Assembly: GCF_012273015.1 (NCBI RefSeq)
Contig: NZ_CP050954.1
Coordinates: 124,001 to 188,000 of the forward strand
DNA from: Hymenobacter sp. BT18
Lineage (GTDB): Bacteria; Bacteroidota; Bacteroidia; Cytophagales; Hymenobacteraceae
Direction of reading: 5' to 3'
Length of the DNA: 64,000 bases
Every line of letters starts with the position of its first letter. The first letter of the stretch is position 1. A program made the position numbers and the translations under genes. The notes below the pieces were generated by a model that was not told the origin of the DNA, searched no databases, and worked only from the letters and a program-made list of their open reading frames with translations. Below are positions 51,556 to 59,912 of the stretch, piece after piece.

Positions 51556-52872
51556 TTGGCTGAAATTCAACCCGTGCGGGGCTGGCGCTACAACGACGAT
51601 CTGGGCCAACGCATTGACGACTACGTTTCGCCCTTATTCGACGTGGTGTCGGCCAAGCAGCGCGAGGCCCTGTACCGGAATCCACTGAATAGTATTCATC
51701 TGTCCGTGCCGCGCGGGCAGGATGCAGCGGGCGCCGCCCTAGCCCGGCTCACGGAGTGGCAGCAGCAGGGCATTCTGCGTCAGGATGCCCTGCCAGGCAT
51801 CTACGTTTATTACCAGTACTTTCGGCTGCCCGGCAACCCGCAGCGGGAGTACTGCCGCAAGGGCTTTATGTGCCACATTCGGGCTTACGACTGGGCTGAT
51901 GAGGTGGTGCTGCGCCATGAAAACACGCTGCCGGCCAGCGTAAACGACCGGGCCGAGCTGCTGGCCCGCACCCAGTTCCAAACCAGTGCCACCCACGGCC
52001 TGTACCGCGACGAAGACTTCGAGCTGGAATGCTACCTGGATGAAGCCATCCTCGACCCGCTTTATCAAACGGAGGAAGACTACCAGGGTGCCCGCGACGT
52101 ACTGGCCGTGATTCAGGATGCGCGCGTGATTCAACAGTTTCAGCAGGTACTGGCCGAACGGCAGGTGATTCTGGCCGACGGGCACCACCGCTACGAAGGC
52201 TCCCTGGCGTACCGCCAAGCCCGGGAGGTGGCCGCCGGGGGGCAGGCTACGGGCCGCGAAGCCTGGAACTACCACCTGATGTACCTCACCAACGCCGCCG
52301 CCGACGACCTGCGTATTCTGCCCACGCACCGCCTGCTGCTGGAATTGCCCGCAGGCCTTGCCAACGCAGATTTCCTGGCCCAGTTAGAGGCGTATTTTAC
52401 CGTGGTGCCTAAAGACGACGCCTACGACTTGCCCGAGCTGATTGCAGGTAAGCCCTGGGCATTCGGGCTGTACCTGGACGGGCAGGCCTACAAGCTGCGC
52501 CTGCGGCCTGAGGTACACGGGCAGCTCAGCTGGCCCCTCACGCCCGAAGTGAAGGCCCTCGACCTGACGGTGCTGCACTTCTTCGTGCTCGAAAAGGTAC
52601 TGGGCATTGTGGGCATCGACGCGCAGCGGCAGTGGCCGGGCGTGGCCTACGTGCGCAACTTCCCCGAGTGCCTCACCCGCGTGGACCGGGGCGAGGCCCG
52701 CGCCGCTTTCATCACCAATGAGGTGACCATGGACGAGGTAGAGCGGGTATGCCACAGCGGGGCCGTGATGCCGCCCAAATCCACGTTCTTTTATCCCAAG
52801 ACTATCGGAGGCTTCCTGTTTACCTCCATCCGCGACGATGAACACACCCACGCGTTTACTGCTGGCTTCTAA
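51556..52872 (+). CDS. DUF1015 family protein
   Basis: 438 residues. Landmarks of the family are IQPVRGWRYN near the N-terminus, PLFDVVSAKQREAL, NPLNSIHLSVPRG, the central VILADGHHRYEGSLAYR and the C-terminal FITNEVTMDEV...GAVMPPKSTFFYPK. The HHRYE motif is strictly conserved in the family and suggests a metal or phosphate site. The biochemical function is not established to my knowledge. The start is TTG at 51556 (MAEIQPVRGW); no ATG lies at the family's N-terminus. Its 3' end overlaps maf by 35 bp. Confidence 0.88.
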   Translation: MAEIQPVRGWRYNDDLGQRIDDYVSPLFDVVSAKQREALYRNPLNSIHLSVPRGQDAAGAALARLTEWQQQGILRQDALPGIYVYYQYFRLPGNPQREYCRKGFMCHIRAYDWADEVVLRHENTLPASVNDRAELLARTQFQTSATHGLYRDEDFELECYLDEAILDPLYQTEEDYQGARDVLAVIQDARVIQQFQQVLAERQVILADGHHRYEGSLAYRQAREVAAGGQATGREAWNYHLMYLTNAAADDLRILPTHRLLLELPAGLANADFLAQLEAYFTVVPKDDAYDLPELIAGKPWAFGLYLDGQAYKLRLRPEVHGQLSWPLTPEVKALDLTVLHFFVLEKVLGIVGIDAQRQWPGVAYVRNFPECLTRVDRGEARAAFITNEVTMDEVERVCHSGAVMPPKSTFFYPKTIGGFLFTSIRDDEHTHAFTAGF

Positions 52873-53431
52873 TTCCCCGCGCCGCCGTCAGCTGCTCACC
52901 GACCTGGGCCTGACCTACGAAGTACGTCTCAAGGAAGTCGATGAATCCTTCCCGGCCCACCTGCGCCGCGCCGAAATAGCCGAGTTTCTGGCCGCCCACA
53001 AAGCCAGCGCCTACCGCACCGAGCTAGCCCCCGACGAAGTACTGCTCACGGCCGACACCATCGTGTGCCTCGACGAGCAGGTACTCAACAAGCCCGAAGA
53101 CGAGGAAGACGCCGTACGCATGCTCACCCAGTTGCAGGGCCGCGCCCACGACGTGTACACGGGCGTGTGCCTACTAACCGGCGCAGGGCAGCAGGTGGTG
53201 TTTTCCGACCAGACGCAGGTGCATTTCCGCGCCCTCAGCGAAGCCGAAATCCGCTTCTACGTGCAGCGTTACCAGCCGCTCGATAAAGCCGGGGCCTATG
53301 GCGCGCAGGACTGGATTGGGCTGGCCGCGGTAACCCGCCTGGAGGGCTCCTACTTCAACGTGATGGGGCTGCCGGTGCACCGCGTGTGGGAAGAATTGGC
53401 GAAGCTGGCACCCGGCCTGCTGCCTTGCTAA
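52838..53431 (+). CDS. maf: Maf-family nucleoside triphosphate pyrophosphatase
   Basis: 197 residues. N-terminal LLLASNSPRRRQLL is the Maf signature, followed by TADTIVCLDEQVLNKP and the C-terminal YQPLDKAGAYGAQDWIG, which is typical of the dTTP/UTP-hydrolysing YhdE branch. It cleaves non-canonical or certain canonical NTPs to NMP and PPi, and in some bacteria affects septum formation. The ATG lies 35 bp inside the DUF1015 gene in another frame; the translation is therefore coupled or at least overlapping. A terminator follows. Confidence 0.93.
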   Translation: MNTPTRLLLASNSPRRRQLLTDLGLTYEVRLKEVDESFPAHLRRAEIAEFLAAHKASAYRTELAPDEVLLTADTIVCLDEQVLNKPEDEEDAVRMLTQLQGRAHDVYTGVCLLTGAGQQVVFSDQTQVHFRALSEAEIRFYVQRYQPLDKAGAYGAQDWIGLAAVTRLEGSYFNVMGLPVHRVWEELAKLAPGLLPC

Positions 53432-53449
53432 CTGCTAGATCAAATACAT

Positions 53450-53487
53450 AAAAAGGCCGCTGAGAAGTTCTCAGCGGCCTTTTTTTA
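53450..53487. terminator. Two-way terminator between maf and catalase
   Basis: Stem AAAAAGGCCGCTGAGAA/TTCTCAGCGGCCTTTTT with a very small loop and T-runs on both strands; serves the convergent maf and catalase genes. Confidence 0.92.
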
Positions 53488-53511
53488 TGCAGCAAGCTGC
53501 TAGGAAATAAC

Positions 53512-55215
53512 TTAGTAAGGCTTGGCTTCGTGGCCCACTTCCTCAGCCTGCTGTGAGGCTTCGCGCTGCTGGCTTTCGTTGTACTGATTGCCGCCTTCGT
53601 GTTGCTGGCCACCACGGGCAGCTGCCAGGCCCTCGGCGAGGCGCTTGCCCCAGTCCGGGTCGCAGTTGGTGCACAGCTCCACCATCTTGTCGCTCACCTT
53701 GCGGTCAGCATCGGCCAGGGCGCCCACCATGTTGTTGATCAGGTCGTCCCGCTCCCAGTCTTCGTGCAGGCGGTACCGTTCGCCGGCCTGCTTGAAGTTG
53801 TTCTGGCGGTCGAGGGTCTGGCGCACGACGCGGCCGCTGTACGCAGGCATATGCTCTGGCGCGGTGCGGGGCGCTTCCTTCAGGCCATTGAGCGAGCTGG
53901 GCTCGTAGTTGATGTGGTTGTTCTGGCCGGGGGCCGAGTCTACGTGGTAAGCCATCTGGCCGTCGCGCTGGTTGGTGGCCACGTGCTTTTTGGGCGCGTT
54001 GATGGGCAGCTGCAGGTAATTGGTGCCCACGCGGTAGCGCTGAGTGTCAGAGTACGAGAAGGTGCGGCCCTGCAACATCTTGTCGTCGGAGAAGTCGAGG
54101 CCATCCACCAGCACGCCAGTTCCAAAAGCCGACTGCTCCACCTCGGCGAAGTAGTTTTCGGGGTTGCGGTTGAGCGTCATCTTGCCCACAGGCAGGTGCG
54201 GGAACTGATCCTCAGGCCAGATCTTAGTATCATCGAGCGGGTCGAAGTCCAGCTCCGGATGCTCGTCGTCGCTCATGATCTGCACGCGCAGCTCCCACTC
54301 GGGGAAGTTGCCGGCCTTGATGTTGTCGAACAGGTCCTGGGTGGCGTGGTTGAAGTTCTTGGCCTGGATGGCCTCCGCTTCCTGGGCCGTCAGGTTTTTG
54401 ATGCCCTGGAGCGGTTCCCAGTGGTACTTCACCAGGACGGCGTCGCCGTCCTGGTTCACCCACTTATAGGTATTCACGCCCGAGCCCTGCATCTGGCGGT
54501 AATTGGCTGGAATGCCCCAGGGCGAGAACAGGAAGGCCACCATGTGCATGGCCTCGGGCGTGTTGCAGATAAAGTCGAAAATCCGCTCCCCGCTCTGGCG
54601 GTTGGTTACCGGGTCGGGTTTCTGGGAGTGAATCAAATCCGGAAACTTCATGGCGTCGCGAATAAAGAACACCTTGAGGTTGTTGCCCACTAAATCCCAG
54701 TTGCCATCCTCGGTGTAAAACTTCACCGCGAAGCCGCGCGGGTCGCGCAGGGTTTCGGGGGAGTGGCCGCCGTGGCCCACTGTAGAAAAGCGCACGAATA
54801 CGGGCGTCTGCTTGCCGGCCGTGTTGAACAGCTTGGCGCGGGTGTACTGTTCAATAGGCTCGTCCCCTACTTTGCCGTAGGCTTCAAACACACCGTGGGC
54901 TCCCGCGCCGCGGGCATGCACTACGCGCTCCGGTACCCGCTCCCGGTCGAAGTGACTGATTTTTTCAAGGAAAGCATACTGCTCCAGCAGCGCCGGACCG
55001 CGGTTGCCGAGGGTGCGCAGGTTCTGGTTGTTGGTGAGCGGGTGCCCCTGGCGGGTGGTTAGCGTGCGGGCATTTTCCCCCTCGGCCGTGCGCGGGTCCT
55101 GCGAGGAGCCCGTGCCCGTTACGGCCGTGCCGGTGCCATCGGCGGCGGAGTGCTGGGTATGGTTGGAAGTGCCGTTTTGACCGTTTTGCGGTTGATTTTC
55201 GTTGGGAGTACTCAT
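53512..55215 (-). CDS. katA: Haem catalase
   Basis: 567 residues from ATG 55215. Distal His is H100 in [13 protein letters not shown], the distal Asn is N179 in [13 protein letters not shown], and the haem-ligand Tyr is in [33 protein letters not shown] is also typical. Compared with the classic small-subunit catalase there is a 55-residue low-complexity N-terminal extension rich in Asn/Gln/Thr and a Gln/Glu/His-rich C-terminal tail. It removes hydrogen peroxide. Single gene between a two-way terminator and a 208-bp upstream gap without an ORF. The gene symbol follows the general small catalase name. Confidence 0.94.
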   Translation of the reverse strand: MSTPNENQPQNGQNGTSNHTQHSAADGTGTAVTGTGSSQDPRTAEGENARTLTTRQGHPLTNNQNLRTLGNRGPALLEQYAFLEKISHFDRERVPERVVHARGAGAHGVFEAYGKVGDEPIEQYTRAKLFNTAGKQTPVFVRFSTVGHGGHSPETLRDPRGFAVKFYTEDGNWDLVGNNLKVFFIRDAMKFPDLIHSQKPDPVTNRQSGERIFDFICNTPEAMHMVAFLFSPWGIPANYRQMQGSGVNTYKWVNQDGDAVLVKYHWEPLQGIKNLTAQEAEAIQAKNFNHATQDLFDNIKAGNFPEWELRVQIMSDDEHPELDFDPLDDTKIWPEDQFPHLPVGKMTLNRNPENYFAEVEQSAFGTGVLVDGLDFSDDKMLQGRTFSYSDTQRYRVGTNYLQLPINAPKKHVATNQRDGQMAYHVDSAPGQNNHINYEPSSLNGLKEAPRTAPEHMPAYSGRVVRQTLDRQNNFKQAGERYRLHEDWERDDLINNMVGALADADRKVSDKMVELCTNCDPDWGKRLAEGLAAARGGQQHEGGNQYNESQQREASQQAEEVGHEAKPY

Positions 55216-55423
55216 TAGCGGGCGTGTGAATGTGGGTTGCAAGTATACCCAGGACCCGCGCAGGTTGTTACTCTAGTGGAGAATTATTCTTATCTAGGCC
55301 ATAATGCTGTACATAGGGTTTAGCTGATAGATGCTGGTTGCCAGGGTTTAGATACTGCTTGTTCGTTGTGCGTTGTCAGGCTCAAGTAGTATGCCCACAA
55401 ACAACGACCAACTAGCAACTAAA

Positions 55424-55852
55424 TCAATGCCCGCGGGCCAGCAGGGCAATACCGCCCACAATGAGCAGCAAACCCAGCACCTGCCCCAGGGTGAGCACCT
55501 CGCGGGCCACTACCACGCCCAGCACCGCCGTGAGCAGCACTGAGCCCCCCACAATCACGGGCGTACCCACAGCAGAAGGCACACCCCGGCTAAACACCAC
55601 GAAGGTGAGAATTTCGGCCAGGCCCACCCCCAGGCCGGCCAATGCCGCCAGCCACAGCCCTTTGCTGGTCACGGGCAGGGGCTGCCCCTGCAGCTTGAGC
55701 TTGAGCAGCCACAAAGCCCCCAAGGCGGCGGCCACCAGTTGCAGGACCACGGCCCCCACGGCGGCGGGTACCTGATCGGCGGCCTGCTTGATAAAGAAGT
55801 TGTAGAAGGCCAGGCACAGGGCCGTGAGCAGGGCCAGTACGAGCCAGGGCAT
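55424..55852 (-). CDS. EamA-type (half-size) small transporter
   Basis: 142 residues with four to five hydrophobic helices (WLVLALLTALCLAFYNFF, VVLQLVAAALGALWLL, GLGVGLAEILTFVVFSR, TAVLGVVVAREVLTLGQVL, LLLIVGGIALLA). This is one half of the ten-helix EamA/DMT transporter; single-domain members work as dimers. The substrate is unknown. It starts 3 bp after the DUF4259 stop on the same strand, so the two genes form a unit. Confidence 0.8.
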   Translation of the reverse strand: MPWLVLALLTALCLAFYNFFIKQAADQVPAAVGAVVLQLVAAALGALWLLKLKLQGQPLPVTSKGLWLAALAGLGVGLAEILTFVVFSRGVPSAVGTPVIVGGSVLLTAVLGVVVAREVLTLGQVLGLLLIVGGIALLARGH

Positions 55853-55855
55853 AGC

Positions 55856-56260
55856 CTACTCCTGCTCTTCCAGGCGGTCCAAAAGCCCTTGCTGCTCCTG
55901 CTTCCAGGCAGCCGCATCGGCGGTTTCCTCCCACAGCTCACGCAGCTCCGACTGCCGGAGCACGGCCTCCACCGCTTCCTGGGCCAGCTCGCGTAAGTCA
56001 TCACTGTCGCCGGCATCCAGCTGCTTCAGGGCTGGCTGCAAATCGGCGGGAAAAGCTGGGGAGGGCTTCCCGAGAATAGCGGCCACGATTTCGGCGGCCG
56101 CCAGCGCCTCACTGGCTACGTCCGCCTCAATGTATTCTTCTTCCTCGGCCGCCGTGGCCAGCGCGGCCAGCAGCAGTGCCTCGTTGGGCTGGTCGCGGAA
56201 GTCGGCGGCGAAGTCCGCGGCCGTGTCGTTTTCGAAGTTACGGTGTCCCCAGGAACCCAT
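55856..56260 (-). CDS. DUF4259 protein
   Basis: 134 residues. The N-terminus MGSWGHRNFENDTAADFAAD matches the DUF4259 opening (MGxWGxxxFxNDxAxD). The rest is helical with an acidic stretch (ATAAEEEEYIEADVASEALA) and ends in a helix EQQGLLDRLEEQE. Function unknown; members are sometimes linked to immunity-type neighbourhoods. It precedes the EamA-type gene by 3 bp. Confidence 0.82.
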   Translation of the reverse strand: MGSWGHRNFENDTAADFAADFRDQPNEALLLAALATAAEEEEYIEADVASEALAAAEIVAAILGKPSPAFPADLQPALKQLDAGDSDDLRELAQEAVEAVLRQSELRELWEETADAAAWKQEQQGLLDRLEEQE

Positions 56261-56311
56261 GTAGTGCTGCAGGTAAAGTGAGTGAAATTGGGTAGCCGCC
56301 GGCTAGCGCGG

Positions 56312-57184
56312 CTACACCAGCTTATAGTTGCGGTACTCGCCCGGGCGGTAGCCGGTGCGCAGCTCCACCCAGTGCTTGAGCCGGTCTTTGAAGCGCTGGC
56401 GGTTGCGGCTCATATCATGGTCGTACTGCCAGTTCTGCCTTTGGATGCGCGCCTGCATCACGGCCGGGTGCGTGCCCGTAAAGCGCTGCAGGGAATCTAT
56501 CTGACTGTAATCAAACGCCGCGGCCGGGGCAATGTGCTCGGCCATCCACTCGTCGGAGTGCCAGAGCTTGTTGAACGTTTCCTGCTTGCGCTGCATGGCC
56601 TCGGGAGGCTTTACCCAGCCGTAGTGGTGCACGGTAACGTCCAGCAGCTTTACCCGCAGCTTTTCATTGTTGTTTTTCCGAAAGCCCTGGGCATCGCGGT
56701 AGGAGTACACGCCCCGGCCCGGGCGCACCACCCGAATTTCGCGCCGGTACCAGCGGGCCGCATCCCCTACGTAATCGTAGGAGCCGTAGAAGTGGCGGTA
56801 GTGCAGCAGAAGGCCATCCACGTTGGCCGCATCCTTCCAACGCTCCATGCCGGCGCGCAGGGCCGCGTAGTCCGTCTCGTGCAGCACCTCATCGGCCTGC
56901 AGGTAGATGGCCCAGTCGGCATCGGCCGGCACGGCGGCCAGGGCTTTGTTAGTTTCCACGGCCAGCACCTGCCCGCCTTCGCGCAGCGTATCGTCCCAGG
57001 TGGTTTCGAGCAGGCGGATTTTGGGGGAGTCAATGCTCTGGATCAGCGCCAGCGTATCGTCGCTGGAGTTGCCGACGGCCACCACCACCTCGTCGCAGAG
57101 CGGTAGCAGGGAGTGCAGGCTTTCCAGCACCGGATAATCGTAGGTGAGGGCATTGCGCACAAACGTAAAGCCAACGACTTTCAT
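56312..57184 (-). CDS. Family 2 glycosyltransferase
   Basis: 290 residues. GT-A landmarks are KVVGFTFVRNALTYDYPVL at the N-terminus, EVVVAVGNSSDDTLALIQS and the ExD-like metal site IYLQADEVLHE near residues 92-102. The layout resembles the SPS/WaaE-like small glycosyltransferases that act on surface polysaccharides. The C-terminal half is rich in Trp, Arg and Tyr. It is 51 bp from the DUF4259 gene on the same strand and 73 bp downstream of gpsA. Donor and acceptor are unknown. Confidence 0.83.
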   Translation of the reverse strand: MKVVGFTFVRNALTYDYPVLESLHSLLPLCDEVVVAVGNSSDDTLALIQSIDSPKIRLLETTWDDTLREGGQVLAVETNKALAAVPADADWAIYLQADEVLHETDYAALRAGMERWKDAANVDGLLLHYRHFYGSYDYVGDAARWYRREIRVVRPGRGVYSYRDAQGFRKNNNEKLRVKLLDVTVHHYGWVKPPEAMQRKQETFNKLWHSDEWMAEHIAPAAAFDYSQIDSLQRFTGTHPAVMQARIQRQNWQYDHDMSRNRQRFKDRLKHWVELRTGYRPGEYRNYKLV

Positions 57185-57257
57185 AGGCAGGATAACGGCT
57201 TGAGATGACGAGAAGCCAGCGGAACGCCTTCCAGGTGCGCAGCCGCGGCTTTCTCAG

Positions 57258-58247
57258 CTACTTAAACTTCTCTTTCAGCAGCTCAATCTCTACGGCCGGC
57301 GAAATTTTCTCGTAAAGAATGTGGTAGGCGGCCGAGGTAATGGGCATAGGCACCAGCAGTTTCTTGTTCAGCTCGTGGATGCTTTTCACGGCGTAGTAGC
57401 CCTCGGCCACCATGTTCATCTCCATCTGCGCCGATTTTACGGAGTACCCCCGCCCGATCATGTTGCCGAAGGTACGGTTGCGCGAAAACTGGGAGTAGGC
57501 CGTCACCAGCAGGTCGCCAAGGTAGGCGGAGGCCGACAGGTCGCGGGGTTGGGGGTTGAGGGCGTGGACGAAGCGCCGCATTTCCTGCACGGCATTGCTC
57601 ACCAGCACCGCCTGGAAGTTGTCGCCGTAGCCCAGGCCGTGGGCAATGCCGCTGGTAAGCGCAATGATGTTCTTCATCACGGCGCAGTACTCGATGCCAT
57701 CGAGGTCGTCCATGGGGTGGGCCTTCACGTAGCGGTTGCGCAGCAGGCGGCAGAAGTCCTCGGCCAGCTCGGGACTAGGCGAGCCGATGGTGAGGTAACT
57801 CTGCTTTTCCAGGGCTACTTCCTCGGCGTGGCAGGGGCCGGCCACTACGCCCAGCTGAGCATGCGGCAGCCGGAACCGCTCGGCCACGTAGTCCGTCACC
57901 AGGATATTCTTGCCCGGAATCATGCCCTTGATGGCCGTGATAATGCGCTTATGCCGCAGCGTGTCGCGGTCCAGCTTGTCGAGCACATCCTTCACGAAGG
58001 CCGCCGGTACGGCCAGCACCAGCCAGTCGGCTTCCTTCACCACGGCGTCCAGGTCGCTGGAGGGAAATATACGCGTCAGGTCGAAGGCCACGGAGGAAAG
58101 GTAACGCCGGTTGTGGCGGGTGCGCTGCAGGTGCTGCACGTCGTCCTTGCTGCGCATCCACCAGCCCACCCGGGCCCCGTTTTCCGACAGTATTTTGGCT
58201 AGTGCAGTGGCCCATGAGCCACCGCCAATCATGGCAATCTTTTCCAA
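57258..58247 (-). CDS. gpsA: NAD(P)-dependent glycerol-3-phosphate dehydrogenase
   Basis: 329 residues. The NAD-binding loop is IAMIGGGSWATALAKIL at residues 4-20; the catalytic Lys lies in CAVMKNIIALTSGIAHGLGYGDN, and AGPCHAEEVALEK and SRNRTFG...G.GY are further signatures. It reduces dihydroxyacetone phosphate to sn-glycerol-3-phosphate for phospholipid synthesis. Start is TTG at 58247 (MEKIAMIGGG); the first ATG (58232) would truncate the first beta strand, so TTG is preferred. It belongs with the GT2 gene downstream. Confidence 0.93.
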   Translation of the reverse strand: MEKIAMIGGGSWATALAKILSENGARVGWWMRSKDDVQHLQRTRHNRRYLSSVAFDLTRIFPSSDLDAVVKEADWLVLAVPAAFVKDVLDKLDRDTLRHKRIITAIKGMIPGKNILVTDYVAERFRLPHAQLGVVAGPCHAEEVALEKQSYLTIGSPSPELAEDFCRLLRNRYVKAHPMDDLDGIEYCAVMKNIIALTSGIAHGLGYGDNFQAVLVSNAVQEMRRFVHALNPQPRDLSASAYLGDLLVTAYSQFSRNRTFGNMIGRGYSVKSAQMEMNMVAEGYYAVKSIHELNKKLLVPMPITSAAYHILYEKISPAVEIELLKEKFK

Positions 58248-58319
58248 GCTGCGGGTTACAGAATCAACGAAGGGATAAAAGGCGGCAGGGTTTTGGCCGG
58301 CCGATGGCCGAGTTTAGGC

Positions 58320-58362
58320 AAAAAAAACGGAAGGCTGGCCCCCGCGCGGGGGCCAGCCTTCC
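58320..58362 (-). terminator. Terminator of the efflux-adaptor gene
   Basis: A perfect palindrome with arms GGAAGGCTGGCCCCCGC (58329-58345) and its complement; on the minus strand it is followed by GTTTTTTT. It lies 43 bp past the adaptor stop. Confidence 0.92.
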
Positions 58363-58404
58363 AAACCAGGGCGCCAAAACCAGCCATTCAGGTAGTTAGC
58401 GCGG

Positions 58405-59808
58405 CTAGTCTTCTTTAGGCTCGTCGGCCTTCAGGGCCGCTTTGTTGATGCTCTTGGCATCCTTCACTACAACCAGCTCCCCATCCTTCAGAGTCTTGGA
58501 AACCGCGCGGAAAGGGCCGCTGACCACCTCCGTGCCTTGGGTGAGGCCGCTGAGGATTTCAATGTTCTGGAAGTCGCTGATGCCGGTTTTCACGGGCGTG
58601 AGCACGGCTTTGCCGCCTTTCACCACAAACACTACTTCCTGGACATCGGCCTTGGGAGCCTTGGCCGCCTCAGCCTCGCCCCCACGGCCGCGCCCGATCT
58701 TGATGCCTTCTTTATCCTTGTCGCCGCCCTTAGCAAAAGCGCTGTCGGAGCGGGTAGTCACGGCGGCCAGCGGCACCGTCAGCACGTTGCTCTTGCGCTC
58801 GGTGATAATGTCGACGGAGGCCGTCATGCCGGGGCGGAAGGGCACCAGGGTGCGGCCGTTTACCGTGCGCTGCAAGTGCCGGTACGACTCGGGCAGCAGG
58901 CGGATGCGCACTTCAAATTCCGTTACCGCTTCGGCCGTGAGAGCATCCTTGGCCGTGTTGGCAATGCTGGTGACCAGGCCCCGGAACTTCTCATCCTTGC
59001 TGGCATAGGCGTCCACCTCTACCTCCACCGAGTCGCCGAGGTTGACGTTGGTTACGTCGTTTTCGTTCACGTTCACGCGCACCTCCATGGAGTTGAGGTT
59101 GGCGATACGCATAATCTCAGTGCCGGCCATCTGCGAGGTACCTACTACCCGCTCCCCGCGCTCCACGTTCAGTTTGCTGACGGTGCCACTCACGGGTGCA
59201 TAAATGGTGGTCTTATCGAGGTTGCGGCGGGCTTCGTCGAGGCTGGCCTGGGCGCTGCGCACCTGGCTCTGGGCGGCCCGAATGCTCTGGCGGGCCGAGT
59301 TGACTTCTTCCTGGGAGGCATCGTAGGCGGCCTTGCTGGCTTCAAAATCAGCCTGCGAAATCACCTTCTGCTTGAAGAGCGAGGCGTTCCGCCGGTACGT
59401 CAGCTCGGTTTGCTTGGCATTGGCCAGCAACTGCTGCAGACGGGCCTGGCTCTGGCCCACGTTGGCGCGCTGGGTGCCGACCACCGCGTTCTGCTGATTT
59501 ACCATGGCCTGGTAGTTGTCGGGCCGGATGCGCAGCAGCAGCTGTCCCTTCTTGACGGAGTCGCCTTCCTGCACGTACAGCTCGGTGATTTCCCCCGATA
59601 CGTCGGGCGAAATTTTCACTTCCGTCTCCGGCTGCACTTTCCCGGAGGCACTTACTTTCTCGACAATCGTTGCGGGCTGGGCCTTGGCCGAAATAACTTC
59701 TGTGCCGACGGGGCTACCAATCCAGCCTTGTTTCTTGGCCAGAATAAATCCACCCACCAGCAGCAGCAATACGGCAATGAGAATGTACAGCGTGCGGTTA
59801 TTTTTCAT
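58405..59808 (-). CDS. Periplasmic adaptor (membrane fusion) protein, MacA/HlyD-like
   Basis: 467 residues. One N-terminal membrane anchor (residues 5-25), a biotinyl-lipoyl domain (VKISPDVSGEITELYVQEGD), a long coiled-coil hairpin (about 95-200) and the second lipoyl half (TTIYAPVSGTVSKLNVERGE), then a beta-barrel domain and a C-terminal membrane-proximal domain. An unusual Lys/Gly/Ala-rich insertion (GGDKDKEGIKIGRGRGG) interrupts the latter near residue 365. It would link an inner-membrane pump to the TolC-like protein encoded 104 bp upstream. No ABC or RND pump gene is adjacent. Confidence 0.9.
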   Translation of the reverse strand: MKNNRTLYILIAVLLLLVGGFILAKKQGWIGSPVGTEVISAKAQPATIVEKVSASGKVQPETEVKISPDVSGEITELYVQEGDSVKKGQLLLRIRPDNYQAMVNQQNAVVGTQRANVGQSQARLQQLLANAKQTELTYRRNASLFKQKVISQADFEASKAAYDASQEEVNSARQSIRAAQSQVRSAQASLDEARRNLDKTTIYAPVSGTVSKLNVERGERVVGTSQMAGTEIMRIANLNSMEVRVNVNENDVTNVNLGDSVEVEVDAYASKDEKFRGLVTSIANTAKDALTAEAVTEFEVRIRLLPESYRHLQRTVNGRTLVPFRPGMTASVDIITERKSNVLTVPLAAVTTRSDSAFAKGGDKDKEGIKIGRGRGGEAEAAKAPKADVQEVVFVVKGGKAVLTPVKTGISDFQNIEILSGLTQGTEVVSGPFRAVSKTLKDGELVVVKDAKSINKAALKADEPKED

Positions 59809-59912
59809 AGGTAAAAACTTAGGAACTTAGGGCTCAGGGACGTAGTTGCTGCTGGCTAAAACCACCAGGTGCTTTTTCGGGGCGGCCGCGCGGGCCGGGG
59901 CTGTTGCACGCC

